From contig NZ_JAHWXY010000004.1 of NCBI RefSeq assembly GCF_024281235.1, positions 186,001 through 250,000 on the forward strand: a stretch of DNA of 64,000 bases, in the 5' to 3' direction. Both the position numbers and the translations under genes were made by a program. Below the pieces are notes generated by a model. The model was given only the letters and a program-made list of their open reading frames with translations. It was not told the DNA's origin and did no database searches. Positions 21,481 through 31,239 of this stretch are shown here, piece by piece. Positions within the stretch are counted from its first letter, which is position 1. Every line of letters starts with the position of its first letter. This DNA is from Shinella daejeonensis. GTDB taxonomy: Bacteria; Pseudomonadota; Alphaproteobacteria; Rhizobiales; Rhizobiaceae.

Positions 21481-21590
21481 GCTCTATAGCGGTTCCGGTT
21501 TTCACAGAATCGGCAGAGCCGCTCTATCTCTTTGTTTTAGCCGCATTTCCGGACGCAAAACCGTTTCACACTTTTGCTGGAAATGCTCTA
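21481..21590 (-). repeat. RIME1-type intergenic element, full two-palindrome copy
   Basis: About 110 bp. Read on the minus strand it aligns almost base for base with the copy at 42432-42532: first palindrome AGCATTTCCAGCAAAAGTG...CGTCCGGAAATGC, then an AAAGAGAT-type linker, then the second palindrome with GAGCGGCTCTGCCG...CGCT. This two-palindrome layout of roughly 100-110 bp is that described for Rhizobium-specific intergenic mosaic elements. It fills the gap between two minus-strand genes. Confidence 0.8.
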
Positions 21591-21614
21591 ACATATCGCT
21601 TCTACCGGCTTCAC

Positions 21615-22457
21615 CTACGGCCCTTCGCGAAGCGGCAGCCAGCGGCTGCGGTCGAAGTAATCCGGCAGATAGCTGCCGCGATTGCGCTTGCGGTCGGGCG
21701 TCACGATGAAATTATAGCGCGGCGTTTCCGAAAATTCCTTGCCGAGCCGGATGCGATTGCCGAAGCGGATGAGATCGAACTCCTTAAGGGCGCGAAGGTC
21801 GGCAAAAATGTCCGGCGCCTCTTCCCAGCGCACCTCGTCGAGGAAAACGCCGATGGCGGCAAGGGTGACGTCGATCACGCGGTCCCGGGTCTGCGGGTTC
21901 TCGATATTGAGCTTGATGCGGAAGGAGGAGATCCGCGTCTCGGCATTGCCGCGGATCGACAGGAACGCCGAGGAGGGAGCGGTGGTGTCGCTGTCTGCGG
22001 GGAAGTCGCGATAGGACTGGCACTCCCAGCTTTGCTTGTCGAAAACGCCGGTCCGCCAGCCGGAATTGGGAAAGCCCGCCTCCGTCAGCGCCGCGCAAAG
22101 CCGTTCGGGCGGCTGGCGGATAGTGCGCACGAATTGGGCCGGCGCCATTGCGACCGGCGCGAAGAGACGATCCGGCAGCAAGCCGCGCGGGCGAGGCATG
22201 CGGTTTCCCCGCAGTTCCTGCGACGGCGGATCATCCCGGCTTCGTCCGACCTCGATCGGCGGGAGATCGAAAGAGAGCAGCAGGCGGTTGAGGTTGCGAT
22301 AGCCGTTGGCCATCAGCACGGTCGCGCCGATCGCGCCGACGAGAAGGGTCGCCAGCAGCGCAAAGACGGTCAAGCCCGATCTGCCCTTCGTTCGCGTCGT
22401 CATGCCGATCGCGACCTCGTCCCAAACGCTGCGGCTTGCGGCATTGCGGATGTTCAC
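21615..22457 (-). CDS. Membrane-anchored hypothetical protein (possibly DUF6030)
   Basis: A 280-residue protein with a single N-terminal membrane segment (LTVFALLATLLVGAIGATVLM, about residues 29-49) and an exported C-terminal domain beginning near residue 105 (PPERLCAALTEAGFP, WECQSYRDF, FLSIRGNAETRISSFRIKLNIENP). The pattern recalls DUF6030, a rhizobial family of unknown function; this is from memory and unverified. A shorter start at the ATG 22403 (MTTRTKGRS) would put the membrane segment closer to the N-terminus. The ubiG gene is divergent, 157 bp away. Confidence 0.65.
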   Translation of the reverse strand: MNIRNAASRSVWDEVAIGMTTRTKGRSGLTVFALLATLLVGAIGATVLMANGYRNLNRLLLSFDLPPIEVGRSRDDPPSQELRGNRMPRPRGLLPDRLFAPVAMAPAQFVRTIRQPPERLCAALTEAGFPNSGWRTGVFDKQSWECQSYRDFPADSDTTAPSSAFLSIRGNAETRISSFRIKLNIENPQTRDRVIDVTLAAIGVFLDEVRWEEAPDIFADLRALKEFDLIRFGNRIRLGKEFSETPRYNFIVTPDRKRNRGSYLPDYFDRSRWLPLREGP

Positions 22458-22614
22458 CCCGAACGGCGCGCCGGCAAGCCTTCGATCCGCCGATCCCTCG
22501 CTTTCTGATAGGCTACAAGCGCAGGGCTCGCAAGCGTCACCGGCCGCGCCCCCTTGACATCCGGGGCCGCCGGGTCGACTTCACAGGATGAAGCGATGCG
22601 AGGGAGACCGGACC

Positions 22615-23394
22615 ATGAGCGAAGAGACAGCAGGCGAAGGCGCCACCAGGCAAGCGCCCCGCACCACGATCGATCCGGCGGAAGTCGAGCGTTTTTCGGC
22701 CATGGCGGCGGAATGGTGGGATCCGACCGGAAAGTTCCGGCCGCTGCACAAGTTCAATCCCATCCGCCTTTCCTATGTCCGCGATCTCGTTTCCGCCCAG
22801 TTCGGCCGCGACCCGGCGTCGCACCGCCCGCTGGAGGGCCTGCGCGTTCTCGATATCGGCTGTGGCGGCGGGCTCCTTTCCGAGCCGGTCGCCCGCATGG
22901 GCGCGGATGTGCTGGGGGCCGACGCCTCGGAGAAGAACATCGGCATCGCCCGGACCCATGCCGCCGGCAGCGGCGTGCCGGTCGACTACCGCGCGGTGAC
23001 GGCGGAAGCACTCGCCGAAGCCGGGGAGACCTTCGACGTGGTGCTCAATATGGAGGTCGTCGAACATGTCGCCGACGTCGACTTCTTCCTCACCACCTGC
23101 GCCTCCATGGTGCGGCCGGGCGGCATGATGTTCGTCGCAACGATCAACCGCACGATGAAGGCGGCGGCGCTTGCCATTTTCGCCGCCGAGAACGTGCTGC
23201 GCTGGCTGCCGCGCGGCACCCACCAATATGAGAAGCTGGTGCGGCCGGAAGAGATCGAGAGGCCGCTTGCCGCTTCCGGCCTGACGATCACCGACCGGAC
23301 CGGTGTGTTCTTCAATCCGCTCGCCAACCAGTGGAGCCTCTCGAAGGACATGGACGTCAACTATATGCTCGTCGCCCGCCGCCCGGCGGTCTGA
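22615..23394 (+). CDS. ubiG: Bifunctional demethylmenaquinone-type/ubiquinone O-methyltransferase UbiG
   Basis: SAM-dependent enzyme that performs both O-methylations of ubiquinone synthesis (2-polyprenyl-6-hydroxyphenol and 3-demethylubiquinol). 259 residues: the UbiG N-terminal signature [25 protein letters not shown] motif [15 protein letters not shown] near residue 82, and [19 protein letters not shown] lies 8 nt upstream of the ATG at 22615; an earlier ATG (22588) adds nine unconserved residues. It is a single-gene unit facing an aldehyde dehydrogenase gene that ends 22 bp away on the opposite strand. Confidence 0.94.
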   Translation: MSEETAGEGATRQAPRTTIDPAEVERFSAMAAEWWDPTGKFRPLHKFNPIRLSYVRDLVSAQFGRDPASHRPLEGLRVLDIGCGGGLLSEPVARMGADVLGADASEKNIGIARTHAAGSGVPVDYRAVTAEALAEAGETFDVVLNMEVVEHVADVDFFLTTCASMVRPGGMMFVATINRTMKAAALAIFAAENVLRWLPRGTHQYEKLVRPEEIERPLAASGLTITDRTGVFFNPLANQWSLSKDMDVNYMLVARRPAV

Positions 23395-23416
23395 GCCGGG
23401 CGGGGGAGCGGCGGCG

Positions 23417-24847
23417 TCAGCCGCTGATCAGCTTGACTTCCATGAAGTCCTCGAGACCCCAGGCGCCGCCCTCGCGGCCGACGCCGGACTGCTTGTAACC
23501 GCCGAAGGGCGTTCCCGGCGCGCGCGAGGTTCCATTGATCTGCACCATGCCGGTGCGCAGCCGCCGCGCCACCCGCTGCGCCCGCTCCGGCGAGCCGGTC
23601 TGGACATAGCCGGAAAGGCCGTAGACCGTATCGTTGGCAATGCGGATGGCGTCTTCCTCGTCCTCGAAGGGGATCATCGCCAGAACCGGCCCGAAGACTT
23701 CCTCGCGCGCGATGGTCATGTCGTTGTCGACGTCGGCGAAGATCGTCGGGCGGACGAAATAGCCGCGTTCGAGACCGTCCGGACGCCCCGGGCCGCCAAG
23801 TACGAGGCGCGCGCCTTCGGCAATGCCCTTGTCGATCATCGAGGAGACCTTGTCGAACTGCGCCCTGGAGGAGAGCGGGCCGATATGGTCTCCGTCCCGG
23901 GCCGGGTCGTCGACCTTCACCTTCGCCCCGGCCTCGATGGCGAGCCGTACGGCCTCGTCGTAGACGGAGCGCTCCACCAGCATGCGCGTCGGCGCGTTGC
24001 ACGACTGGCCGGTGTTTTCGAAGCAGTGCTGGATGCCCCGCTCGATCGCCGCCGGCAGGTCGCAATCGGCAAAGACGATATTGGGCGACTTGCCGCCGAG
24101 TTCCAGGGAAACGCGCTTGACGGTTGCCGCCGAGGCCCGGGAAACGGCGGTGCCGGCCCGGGTCGAGCCGGTGAAGGACATCATGTCGACGTCCGGATGG
24201 CCGGACAGCGCCTCTCCCACCACCACGCCTTCGCCGTTCACGAGGTTGAACACGCCTTTCGGCAGGCCGGCCTCGTCGACGAATTCGGCAAAGAGCATCG
24301 CCGAGAGCGGTGCGATCTCCGATGGCTTCAGCACCACCGTGCAGCCGACGGCGATGGCCGGCACCACCTTGAGGGCGATCTGGTTCATCGGCCAGTTCCA
24401 GGGCGTGATGAGGCCGCAGACGCCGATGGGCTCATGGACGACGCGCTGTTCCGACTGTTCGGGGTTGGGCTGCCGCTCGAAGTCATAAGCCTTGAAGGCG
24501 CGGATGAAGGCTTCCAGATGCGAAAGGCCGACGGCGGCCTGGGAATTGCGCGCAAGCCTGATCGGCGCGCCCATCTCCAGACTGATCGTCTCGGCCATTT
24601 CGTCCATACGGCGGCGATAGATCGCCGCAAGCCGTTCGAGGAAGGCGACCCGCTCCTCGCGCGCCGTGGCGCTCCAGCCGTCGAAGGCGCGCCGCGCTGC
24701 CGCCACGGCCTGATCGATATCGGCCGCAGAACCCGCCGAAATCCGCGCGAAGGCCGCCTCGGTCGCCGGGTTCACCACCTCGATCACCGGAGCGTCGGCA
24801 GGCCGCACCCACTGGCCATCGATGTAGAAATTCAGTCTGTCGGTCAT
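23417..24847 (-). CDS. NAD(P)-dependent aldehyde dehydrogenase
   Basis: Aldehyde dehydrogenase superfamily, about 476 residues from the ATG at 24847 (MTDRLNFYIDGQWV), with possible upstream starts to 24946. The catalytic glutamate is in LELGGKSPNIVF and the catalytic cysteine in NTGQSCNAPTRML; LITPWNWPMNQIALKVVPA is the cofactor-binding loop and FGGYKQSGVGREGG the C-terminal motif. It is similar to broad-range aldehyde or betaine-aldehyde-type enzymes, but the substrate is not determined. It stands alone between ubiG and the cobM end and has no obvious pathway partner nearby. Confidence 0.88.
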   Translation of the reverse strand: MTDRLNFYIDGQWVRPADAPVIEVVNPATEAAFARISAGSAADIDQAVAAARRAFDGWSATAREERVAFLERLAAIYRRRMDEMAETISLEMGAPIRLARNSQAAVGLSHLEAFIRAFKAYDFERQPNPEQSEQRVVHEPIGVCGLITPWNWPMNQIALKVVPAIAVGCTVVLKPSEIAPLSAMLFAEFVDEAGLPKGVFNLVNGEGVVVGEALSGHPDVDMMSFTGSTRAGTAVSRASAATVKRVSLELGGKSPNIVFADCDLPAAIERGIQHCFENTGQSCNAPTRMLVERSVYDEAVRLAIEAGAKVKVDDPARDGDHIGPLSSRAQFDKVSSMIDKGIAEGARLVLGGPGRPDGLERGYFVRPTIFADVDNDMTIAREEVFGPVLAMIPFEDEEDAIRIANDTVYGLSGYVQTGSPERAQRVARRLRTGMVQINGTSRAPGTPFGGYKQSGVGREGGAWGLEDFMEVKLISG

Positions 24848-24994
24848 TGCGTTCTTCTGAAGCATGCTGCTTTCCCGTCTGGCCGCCCTCCTCCGGGCGA
24901 TTGTTTCCTCACGAAGCCGCCCGCTGCGGCCGGACAATTTCAGCATATTCCCGTCCGGGCCGCCAGTCCGCCCGGTTCGTTGCCGGACTATCGG

Positions 24995-25756
24995 TTAGCC
25001 TTCGCGACCGCGGAAACGCCGCTGGTAGGCCGGATCGTAGAGCGAGCTTTCCCGGAAATCCGCCGCCGCCAGCGTTTGGCCGACGAAGATCAGCGCGGTG
25101 CGCTCGATCGGATCCTCGGCGACCCTTGCCGCGATATCGCCGAGCGTTCCGCGCAGGATCCGCTCATCCGGCCAGGAGGCCTTGACGATGATGGCGACCG
25201 GGCAATCCGCGCCGTAGAGCGGCGTCAGGTCACGCACCACGTCCTCCAGCGCGTGGATGGCGAGATGGATGGCGAGGGTTGCTCCCGTCGCGCCGAACGC
25301 CTGCAAGGTCTCGCGATTCGGCATCGGGGATGCCCGTCCCGAGACCCGGGTCAGCACCAGGCTCTGGGCGACGGCCGGAATGGTCAGTTCGCGGCCCAGC
25401 GCGGCGGCGGCGGCGGCGAAGGAGGGCACGCCCGGCGTCAGCGTATAGGCGATGCCATGGCGCTCGAGTCGCCGGATCTGCTCGGCCACGGCGCTCCAGA
25501 CCGAAAGGTCGCCGGAGTGCAGACGCGCCACGTCCTCGCCGGCTTCGGCCGCACGCAGATATTCCGCCTCGATCTCGTCGAGCGCCATCGGGGCGGTGTC
25601 GACGATGCGCGCGCCGGGCGGGCAATAGGCGAGAAGTTCCGGCGAGACGATGGATCCCGCGTAGAGGCAGACGGGGCATCGGCCGATGAGATCGCGCCCG
25701 CGCACCGTGATGAGATCGGCGGCGCCCGGTCCGGCGCCGATGAAATGGACCGTCAT
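24995..25756 (-). CDS. cobM: Precorrin-4 C11-methyltransferase
   Basis: SAM-dependent methyltransferase of aerobic cobalamin synthesis, methylating C11 of precorrin-4 to give precorrin-5. 253 residues with the tetrapyrrole-methylase N-terminus [31 protein letters not shown], and [16 protein letters not shown], which are characteristic of CobM/CbiF. The start at 25756 has a GAGGAAAG site; the frame is open 36 codons further upstream with no conserved sequence. It follows cobL by 68 bp on the same strand and is probably its operon partner. Confidence 0.95.
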   Translation of the reverse strand: MTVHFIGAGPGAADLITVRGRDLIGRCPVCLYAGSIVSPELLAYCPPGARIVDTAPMALDEIEAEYLRAAEAGEDVARLHSGDLSVWSAVAEQIRRLERHGIAYTLTPGVPSFAAAAAALGRELTIPAVAQSLVLTRVSGRASPMPNRETLQAFGATGATLAIHLAIHALEDVVRDLTPLYGADCPVAIIVKASWPDERILRGTLGDIAARVAEDPIERTALIFVGQTLAAADFRESSLYDPAYQRRFRGREG

Positions 25757-25824
25757 GTTCTTTCCTCGATTTTCCGCACAGATTGATCCCCGTTCTTTCC
25801 GCCAGTCCGCCCGTCGGCCCGCCC

Positions 25825-27072
25825 TTACGGGCTCTCGCCGCTCTCCGGTTTCCTCCAGCGCCATTGCGTGACCGGCATGGCCGGCCGCCAGCCGGTCATC
25901 CGCCCTACCGGCGCGGCGCGGGCGATGTCGATGCGGATGAGGCTGCCGCCGAGGCGGGCATGATGGTCGAGAAGCACCCTCTCCATTTCGGTTGTCACCG
26001 CATTGGCGACGAGCCGCCCGCCCGGCCTGAGGCCGGCGAGCGCCGTCGCCATCACGCCCGGCTCGCTGCCGCCGCCGCCGATGAACACGGCGTCCGCTGC
26101 GGCAAGCGCCGCCAGCGCTGCCGGAGCCGCCCCTTCCACGACCGCAAGCGCCGGCACGCCGAAGCGGCCGGCGTTATACCGGATGCGCGCGGCGCGCGTC
26201 GCATCGGCCTCGATGGCGATGGCGGTGAGCGACGGATCGGCCAGCATCCACTCGATGCCGATGGAACCGGAGCCCGCGCCGATGTCCCAAAGCCGCTCGC
26301 CGCGTCGAGGGGCGAGCGCGGAAAGCGTCAGCGCCCGCACCTCCCGCTTGGTGATCTGCCCGTCGTGTTCGAAAAGGTCGTCGTCAAGGCCCGGCGTCAG
26401 CGCGAGCACCCGCGCGTGGTCTCCGGCTTCGACCTCGATGGCGCAGACGTTCAGCATGTCGGCGCCGGACAGCGCGAAATGTCCGGCGCGGTGATGGCTC
26501 ACCCGTTCACGCGGTCCCCCGAGCGCTTCCAGCACGCTGAGCGCGGATCCCCCGAAACCGTTCTCGACGAGAAGTTCCGCCAGCGCCGCCGGCCCGTCGC
26601 TGTCGGACGTCAGCGCCAGAATGCGGCTTTGCGGATGGAGATGGGGACGGATGAGATCGAGCGGGCGGCCGTGAAGCGAAAGGCAGATCGTATCCTGCAA
26701 GGCCCAGCCCATGCGGGCCGCCGCGAGGCTGAAGGCGGAGGGCGCGGAGAAAACCCGCATTTCCGCCCGCGGAACGCACCGCGACAGCGTCACCCCGACA
26801 CCGTAGAAGAAGGGATCGCCGGAGGCGAGCACGGCGACCGGTTGTCCGCGCGCGGCAAGCACCGCTTCGACGGAACGCTCGAACGGGCTGAGCCAGACGT
26901 GACGCTCGCCCCGGATCGCGTCGGCGGCCAGTTCCAGATGACGCGCGCCGCCGAAGACGATCGCCGCTTGCGCGATTGCCGCCTTGGCCGCATCGCCGAG
27001 ACCGGCTAGACCGTCCTCGCCGATACCGATGACGGCAAGCCACGGCGGAAGGGACGCATCAGCATTGGACAA
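25825..27072 (-). CDS. cobL: Precorrin-6Y C5,15-methyltransferase (decarboxylating)
   Basis: Bifunctional CbiE-CbiT fusion that methylates C5 and C15 and decarboxylates the C12 acetate, giving precorrin-8X. About 415 residues: N-terminal CbiE tetrapyrrole-methylase domain ([29 protein letters not shown]) and, from about residue 225, the CbiT SAM domain ([35 protein letters not shown]). I place the start at a TTG (27072) because GAGGA lies 8 nt upstream; an ATG at 27087 is in frame but lacks a ribosome site. Either start overlaps the divergent cobK start region. Confidence 0.93.
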   Translation of the reverse strand: MSNADASLPPWLAVIGIGEDGLAGLGDAAKAAIAQAAIVFGGARHLELAADAIRGERHVWLSPFERSVEAVLAARGQPVAVLASGDPFFYGVGVTLSRCVPRAEMRVFSAPSAFSLAAARMGWALQDTICLSLHGRPLDLIRPHLHPQSRILALTSDSDGPAALAELLVENGFGGSALSVLEALGGPRERVSHHRAGHFALSGADMLNVCAIEVEAGDHARVLALTPGLDDDLFEHDGQITKREVRALTLSALAPRRGERLWDIGAGSGSIGIEWMLADPSLTAIAIEADATRAARIRYNAGRFGVPALAVVEGAAPAALAALAAADAVFIGGGGSEPGVMATALAGLRPGGRLVANAVTTEMERVLLDHHARLGGSLIRIDIARAAPVGRMTGWRPAMPVTQWRWRKPESGESP

Positions 27073-27835
27073 GGCACGGATCCTCATTCTGGGCGGCACG
27101 GCCGAAGCCCGCGCGCTGGCGGCCCGCTTCGACGCCGGCGGCGAGCACCGCGTCACGCTGTCGCTGGCCGGCCGCACGCTCGATCCCGCCCGGCAGCCCG
27201 TTCCGGTCCGGACCGGCGGTTTCGGCGGGGTGGCCGGACTGGAGGCCTATCTCCGTCAGGAGCAGATCGACCTGCTGATCGATGCGACGCATCCTTTCGC
27301 GCGCCGGATCTCCGAAAATGCGGACGCGGCGGCGAAGGCCGCCGGCGTGCCGCTGCTGCGGCTCGAACGGCGCGGCTGGGAGGAGACGGAGACCGACCGC
27401 TGGATCCGGGTCGGTTCGATTGCAGAAGCGGTGACCGCCCTCGGCGAAAGGCCGCGCCGCGTTTTCCTCGCCATCGGCCGGCAGGAGGCCGGCGCCTTCG
27501 ACGCCGCGCCGCAGCATCACTATCTCGTGCGCAGCGTCGATCCGGTCGTTCCGCCGCTTGCCGCGCCGCATGTGGATTATCTGCTGGCGCGGGGACCCTT
27601 CGCGGTGGAGGCGGAGGTCGATCTCCTGAAGCGCCGCCGCATCGAGATGATCGTCAGCAAGAACAGCGGCGGCGAGGCGACGGCGGCAAAGATCGTCGCC
27701 GCCCGCATCCTCGACCTGCCCGTCGTGATGATCGATCGTGGGGCCTCCGGCGGGGAAAACCGCGCTGAAACGGTGGGGGAGGCGATGCGGCTTGCCGGTC
27801 ATCTGCTCGCGGCCCCCAGGAAGCGCGGCGTATAG
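27065..27835 (+). CDS. cobK: Precorrin-6A reductase
   Basis: NADPH-dependent reductase converting precorrin-6A to precorrin-6B (dihydro form). About 256 residues: nucleotide-binding ARILILGGTAEARALA, then DATHPFARRISENA, RRVFLAIGRQEAGAF and IVSKNSGGEATAAKI, all CobK/CbiJ signatures. The start is uncertain: a TTG at 27065 has GGAAGGGA 10 nt upstream and matches where related proteins begin; an ATG at 27029 would add 12 residues. It is the only cob gene here on the plus strand, head-to-head with cobL and ending 37 bp inside the 3' end of cobJ. Confidence 0.93.
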   Translation: MDKARILILGGTAEARALAARFDAGGEHRVTLSLAGRTLDPARQPVPVRTGGFGGVAGLEAYLRQEQIDLLIDATHPFARRISENADAAAKAAGVPLLRLERRGWEETETDRWIRVGSIAEAVTALGERPRRVFLAIGRQEAGAFDAAPQHHYLVRSVDPVVPPLAAPHVDYLLARGPFAVEAEVDLLKRRRIEMIVSKNSGGEATAAKIVAARILDLPVVMIDRGASGGENRAETVGEAMRLAGHLLAAPRKRGV

Positions 27836-28563
27836 ACGAGGTCGGGGCGGCCGGGACGGGCGATCACGCGGGTTTCCGGCGAGCCGATGACCACGCAGGT
27901 GGCCATGTCCGCCCGCTCCGCCTCGGCCAGCGCGAGCGGCATCACCAGCATCTGTTCGTCCGGCCGGCCGGCGGCGCGGCCGAAGACGACCGGGGTTTCG
28001 GCCGGCAGTACCTCGCGCAGGATCTCGAAGGCGCGCCCGAGCTGCCATGGCCGCGCCTTGCTGATCGGATTGTAGAGCGCGATGACGAGACCGGCTTGCG
28101 AGACGAGCCGCAGCCGGGTCTCGATGACCTCCCAGGGCTTCAGGTTGTCGGAAAGCGAAAGCGCGCAGAAGTCGTGGCCGAGCGGCGCGCCGATGCGGGC
28201 CGCGACCGCCAGCATGGCGGTGACGCCGGGGACCACGACGAGGTCGATGGCCTTCCATTCCTCCGGTCCCGCGTCGATCGCCTCGCAGACGGCGGCCGCC
28301 ATGGCGAAGACGCCCGGATCGCCCCCCGAGACGACGCAGACGTCGACGCCCGCCGCCGCGCGCGACAGCGCGGCCTGCGCCCGGTTCAGTTCCTCGCGGT
28401 TATCGGAGGCGACCCTTCGCTGATCGGGGCGTAGTTCCAGCCGGTCGATATAGGGGAAATAGCCGAAGAATTCGCGCGACGCCGCAACGGCCTGCCGCGC
28501 CTCCGGCGTCATCTGGTCCGGATTTCCGGGGCCGGTGCCGATCACAAACAGCCTGCCGGTCAT
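27799..28563 (-). CDS. cobJ: Precorrin-3B C17-methyltransferase
   Basis: Ring-contraction methyltransferase converting precorrin-3B to precorrin-4. 254 residues: LFVIGTGPGNPDQMTPEA, EFFGYFPYIDRL, CVVSGGDPGVFAMAAAV and LVVVPGVTAMLAVAARIGAPLGHDFCALSLSD are typical of CobJ. The start overlaps the cobI stop by the four bases ATGA, so translation is coupled. The 3' end overlaps convergent cobK by 37 bp. Last gene of the cobFGHIJ run. Confidence 0.95.
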   Translation of the reverse strand: MTGRLFVIGTGPGNPDQMTPEARQAVAASREFFGYFPYIDRLELRPDQRRVASDNREELNRAQAALSRAAAGVDVCVVSGGDPGVFAMAAAVCEAIDAGPEEWKAIDLVVVPGVTAMLAVAARIGAPLGHDFCALSLSDNLKPWEVIETRLRLVSQAGLVIALYNPISKARPWQLGRAFEILREVLPAETPVVFGRAAGRPDEQMLVMPLALAEAERADMATCVVIGSPETRVIARPGRPDLVYTPRFLGAASR

Positions 28564-29291
28564 GGCCTTGCACTCCAGCCGGGAACCAGCACCAGCGAGA
28601 AATAGGGCGCGATGTCGTCCGGCTTTTCGGCAAGGCGCAGCGAATGGCCCGCCGCCATGGTGCCGCGCTCCACATAGATCGCCTCGCCGAGCCGGCCGGC
28701 GGCGGCCAGCGCCCGGCGGATCTTCGGCAGGTTGCGGCCGACCTTCATGATGACGGCGGCCTGGGTATCGCCGAGCCGGCGCTCAAGATCCGCCTCGCCC
28801 ATCGTCCCCGGCAGCACGCTGAGCACGTCGTCGCCCTGCACGATCGGCAGGCCCGAAAGCGACCAGCAGCCGGACATTGCCGTGATGCCGGGAATGACCT
28901 CGGTCGGGAAGCGATGCGCCAGCCGCACATGCAGGTGCATGTAGGAGCCGTAGAACATCGGATCGCCCTCCGAGAGGATCGCCACGGTGCGCCCAGCCGA
29001 CAGTTCCGCCGCCACGGCGGCGGCCGATTCGTCGTAAAAGGCGGTGATCGGCCGGGTGTAGTCCTCGCGGTCCTTCTCCACTTCCGTGGTCACCGGATAG
29101 TAGAGCGGCAGTTCCGCAAGGCCCGGCTTCAGCAGGCCCTCGACGATGGCGCGACCGTTTCCGTTGCGCCCGGCCTTGGCGAACCAGGCAAGGACATCCG
29201 CCTCGCCGATGGCGCGCACGGCCTTCAGCGTCAGCAGCTCCGGATCGCCGGGGCCGGTGCCGACGCCGTAGAGCTTCCCCGCGCCGCTCAC
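28560..29291 (-). CDS. cobI: Precorrin-2 C20-methyltransferase
   Basis: Transfers the SAM methyl to C20 of precorrin-2, the branch step from sirohaem into cobalamin, giving precorrin-3A. 243 residues: KLYGVGTGPGDPELLTLKAV, ILSEGDPMFYGSYMHLHVRLA, VIPGITAMSGCWSLSGLPIVQGDD. The start overlaps the end of cobH (ATGA) and the stop overlaps cobJ in the same way. Confidence 0.95.
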   Translation of the reverse strand: MSGAGKLYGVGTGPGDPELLTLKAVRAIGEADVLAWFAKAGRNGNGRAIVEGLLKPGLAELPLYYPVTTEVEKDREDYTRPITAFYDESAAAVAAELSAGRTVAILSEGDPMFYGSYMHLHVRLAHRFPTEVIPGITAMSGCWSLSGLPIVQGDDVLSVLPGTMGEADLERRLGDTQAAVIMKVGRNLPKIRRALAAAGRLGEAIYVERGTMAAGHSLRLAEKPDDIAPYFSLVLVPGWSARP

Positions 29292-29920
29292 AGGCCGGGC
29301 CTTGCAAGCGCATTGAGGGCGGCGGCCGTCATGGCGCTGCCGCCGAGCCGGCCACGCACGATGGCGAAGGGCACGCCATAGGCGTTTTCGGCAAGCGCCT
29401 CCTTCGATTCGGCCGCCCCCACGAAACCGACCGGCATGCCGAGGATGGCCGCCGGCTTCGGTGCGCCGTCGCGCAGCAGTTCGAGCAGGTAGAAAAGCGC
29501 GGTCGGCGCGTTGCCGATGGCCACCACCGAGCCCGCCATGCGGTCGAGCCAGAGACGGATGGCCGCCGCCGAGCGGGTGTTGCCGATCTCATCGGCCAAT
29601 TGCGGCGTGCGCGGATCGCGCAGGGTGCAGAGAATATCGTTTTCCGCCGGAAGCCGCGCCGCCGTGACGCCGCGCGCCACCATTTCCGCATCGCAGAGGA
29701 TCGGCGCGCCGGCGACAAGCGCTCCGCGCGCCGCCGCCACGAAATCCGGCGAGAAGACGAAATGCTCCGCCGCCTCGACAAGGCCCGCCGCATGGATCAT
29801 GCGCACGGCGACATCGGCTTCGGCTTCGGAAAAGCGCGCAAGGTCGGCCTCCGCGCGGATGATGGCGAAGGAGCGCTCATAGATGGCCGCGCCATCCTTG
29901 ATATAGTCGTAGTGGATCAT
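29288..29920 (-). CDS. cobH: Precorrin-8X methylmutase
   Basis: Moves the C11 methyl to C12, converting precorrin-8X to hydrogenobyrinate without a cofactor. 210 residues; the catalytic histidine is in VRMIHAAGLVEAAEHF (about residue 42), with APILCDAEMVARGV, GNAPTALFYLLEL and GMPVGFVGAAESKEAL as further signatures. The start overlaps cobG and the end overlaps cobI by four bases each. Confidence 0.95.
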   Translation of the reverse strand: MIHYDYIKDGAAIYERSFAIIRAEADLARFSEAEADVAVRMIHAAGLVEAAEHFVFSPDFVAAARGALVAGAPILCDAEMVARGVTAARLPAENDILCTLRDPRTPQLADEIGNTRSAAAIRLWLDRMAGSVVAIGNAPTALFYLLELLRDGAPKPAAILGMPVGFVGAAESKEALAENAYGVPFAIVRGRLGGSAMTAAALNALARPGL

Positions 29921-31239
29921 ATCCTGCCCTGAAATGCGGTTTCAAACGGCTTTTCGCCCAGTCGGTCGTAAAGCGTGGAAAAGGTCTCGTCCGGCCGGCG
30001 TTCGCGCCGGACGAACGCGTCGAGGCGGGCAAGCGCGGCGGACAGATCGCCGGAGGCCACGACGGCGGCCGGTGCGTCGCCCGCCCTGCCGGACAGCACA
30101 AGGCCCGTTCCCTCTGGCGTGCCGACCAGCGTCAGCGACGCCCTGGCGGGATGGGCGCAGCCCTTCGGGCAGCCGGAGATATGGACGGACGCCGTGCCGT
30201 CGAGAAGCGTAGGCGCGGTTGCGCGAAGCGCGTCGGCGACGGCATGGGTGTCGAGCTTCGCCGCGGCGCAGCCGGCCGAGCCGGCGCAGACGGACAGCGC
30301 CAGGCCGGGATCGTCGGGATCGGTGCAGAAACCCCGGCCCTCCGCCCGTCGCCGGGCCGTGGCGATCTGCGCCTGGGCCAGTCCCCGCGCCAGCAGCGCG
30401 CGATGCGGCGCAAGGCGCATATCGGTGACGCCGAGTTCTTCGAGATCGTCGGCCAGCCCCGCCAGCCGGTCAGCGTCGACCTGGCCGTAGGGCAGGCGCA
30501 GGCCGAGTACGAAGGCGTCGTCCAGTGCGATCACGCCGACCGGCGGGCGAGGGGAAACGGGCCTCCATGCGGGGTCGTCCATGCGCTCTCCCGCCAGATC
30601 ACGTCCCCGCGCGGCGGGACCACGCGCGTCGAGCAGGCGGAGAAGACGCAGAACCTCTTTAATAGCCTGCGATGCATCGAGCAGGGCGACGGGGCGGGCG
30701 GAAAATGCATTGCCTGCGATGGAAATCCGCCACCGCACCGCGTCTGCGCACCTGACGGCATCGAGACGCAGGTCGGCAACCATATCGGCAAGCGACAGCA
30801 CGCCGCCGCCATCCACCACGATGGCGAGTTTCGGTGCAAGCGTCAGCGGCGGCTTGCAACCGGCGATCGCCGCTTCGAGGGCGGTGGCCAGAGGCCCGGC
30901 GTCCGCCGTCTCGGACGGGTCGAGCCCCGAAAGCGGCGGGGTCTCGATGGCGACCCCGGACCGCGGCGCGATGCCGGCTGCGTCGAGTGCTGCCCGAAGC
31001 TTCGGTGCGGTTTTGGCGGTGAGCCCCCGGATCTGGAGATTGCCCCGCGCGGTGATGTCGAGAATGCCGTTGCCGTGGCTGCGGGCAAGCTGCGCCAGGG
31101 TGCGCCATTGCGCGGGCGCAAGTCCGGCCGCCCGGGGCCTCAGCCGCACCAGCAATCCGTCGCCGGTTGGCATCGGCGTCAGGACCGAGGGGCAGGCGCC
31201 CCGCCGGAACGGGACTGTCAGGTCGGAGGCCGGGTTCAT
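29917..31239 (-). CDS. cobG: Precorrin-3B synthase (oxygen-dependent)
   Basis: Fe-S monooxygenase of the aerobic pathway that hydroxylates precorrin-3A at C20 and forms the gamma-lactone needed for ring contraction. 440 residues related to nitrite/sulfite reductases; the 4Fe-4S ligands are visible in SVCAGSAGCAAAK and ISGCPKGCAHPA, and the N-terminal RGACPSVLTPMPTGDGLL and DITARGNLQIRGL are family motifs. The ATG at 31239 overlaps the cobF stop (ATGA) and has a GGAGGG site. Presence of CobG shows that the O2-dependent, late-cobalt route is used. Confidence 0.94.
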   Translation of the reverse strand: MNPASDLTVPFRRGACPSVLTPMPTGDGLLVRLRPRAAGLAPAQWRTLAQLARSHGNGILDITARGNLQIRGLTAKTAPKLRAALDAAGIAPRSGVAIETPPLSGLDPSETADAGPLATALEAAIAGCKPPLTLAPKLAIVVDGGGVLSLADMVADLRLDAVRCADAVRWRISIAGNAFSARPVALLDASQAIKEVLRLLRLLDARGPAARGRDLAGERMDDPAWRPVSPRPPVGVIALDDAFVLGLRLPYGQVDADRLAGLADDLEELGVTDMRLAPHRALLARGLAQAQIATARRRAEGRGFCTDPDDPGLALSVCAGSAGCAAAKLDTHAVADALRATAPTLLDGTASVHISGCPKGCAHPARASLTLVGTPEGTGLVLSGRAGDAPAAVVASGDLSAALARLDAFVRRERRPDETFSTLYDRLGEKPFETAFQGRI

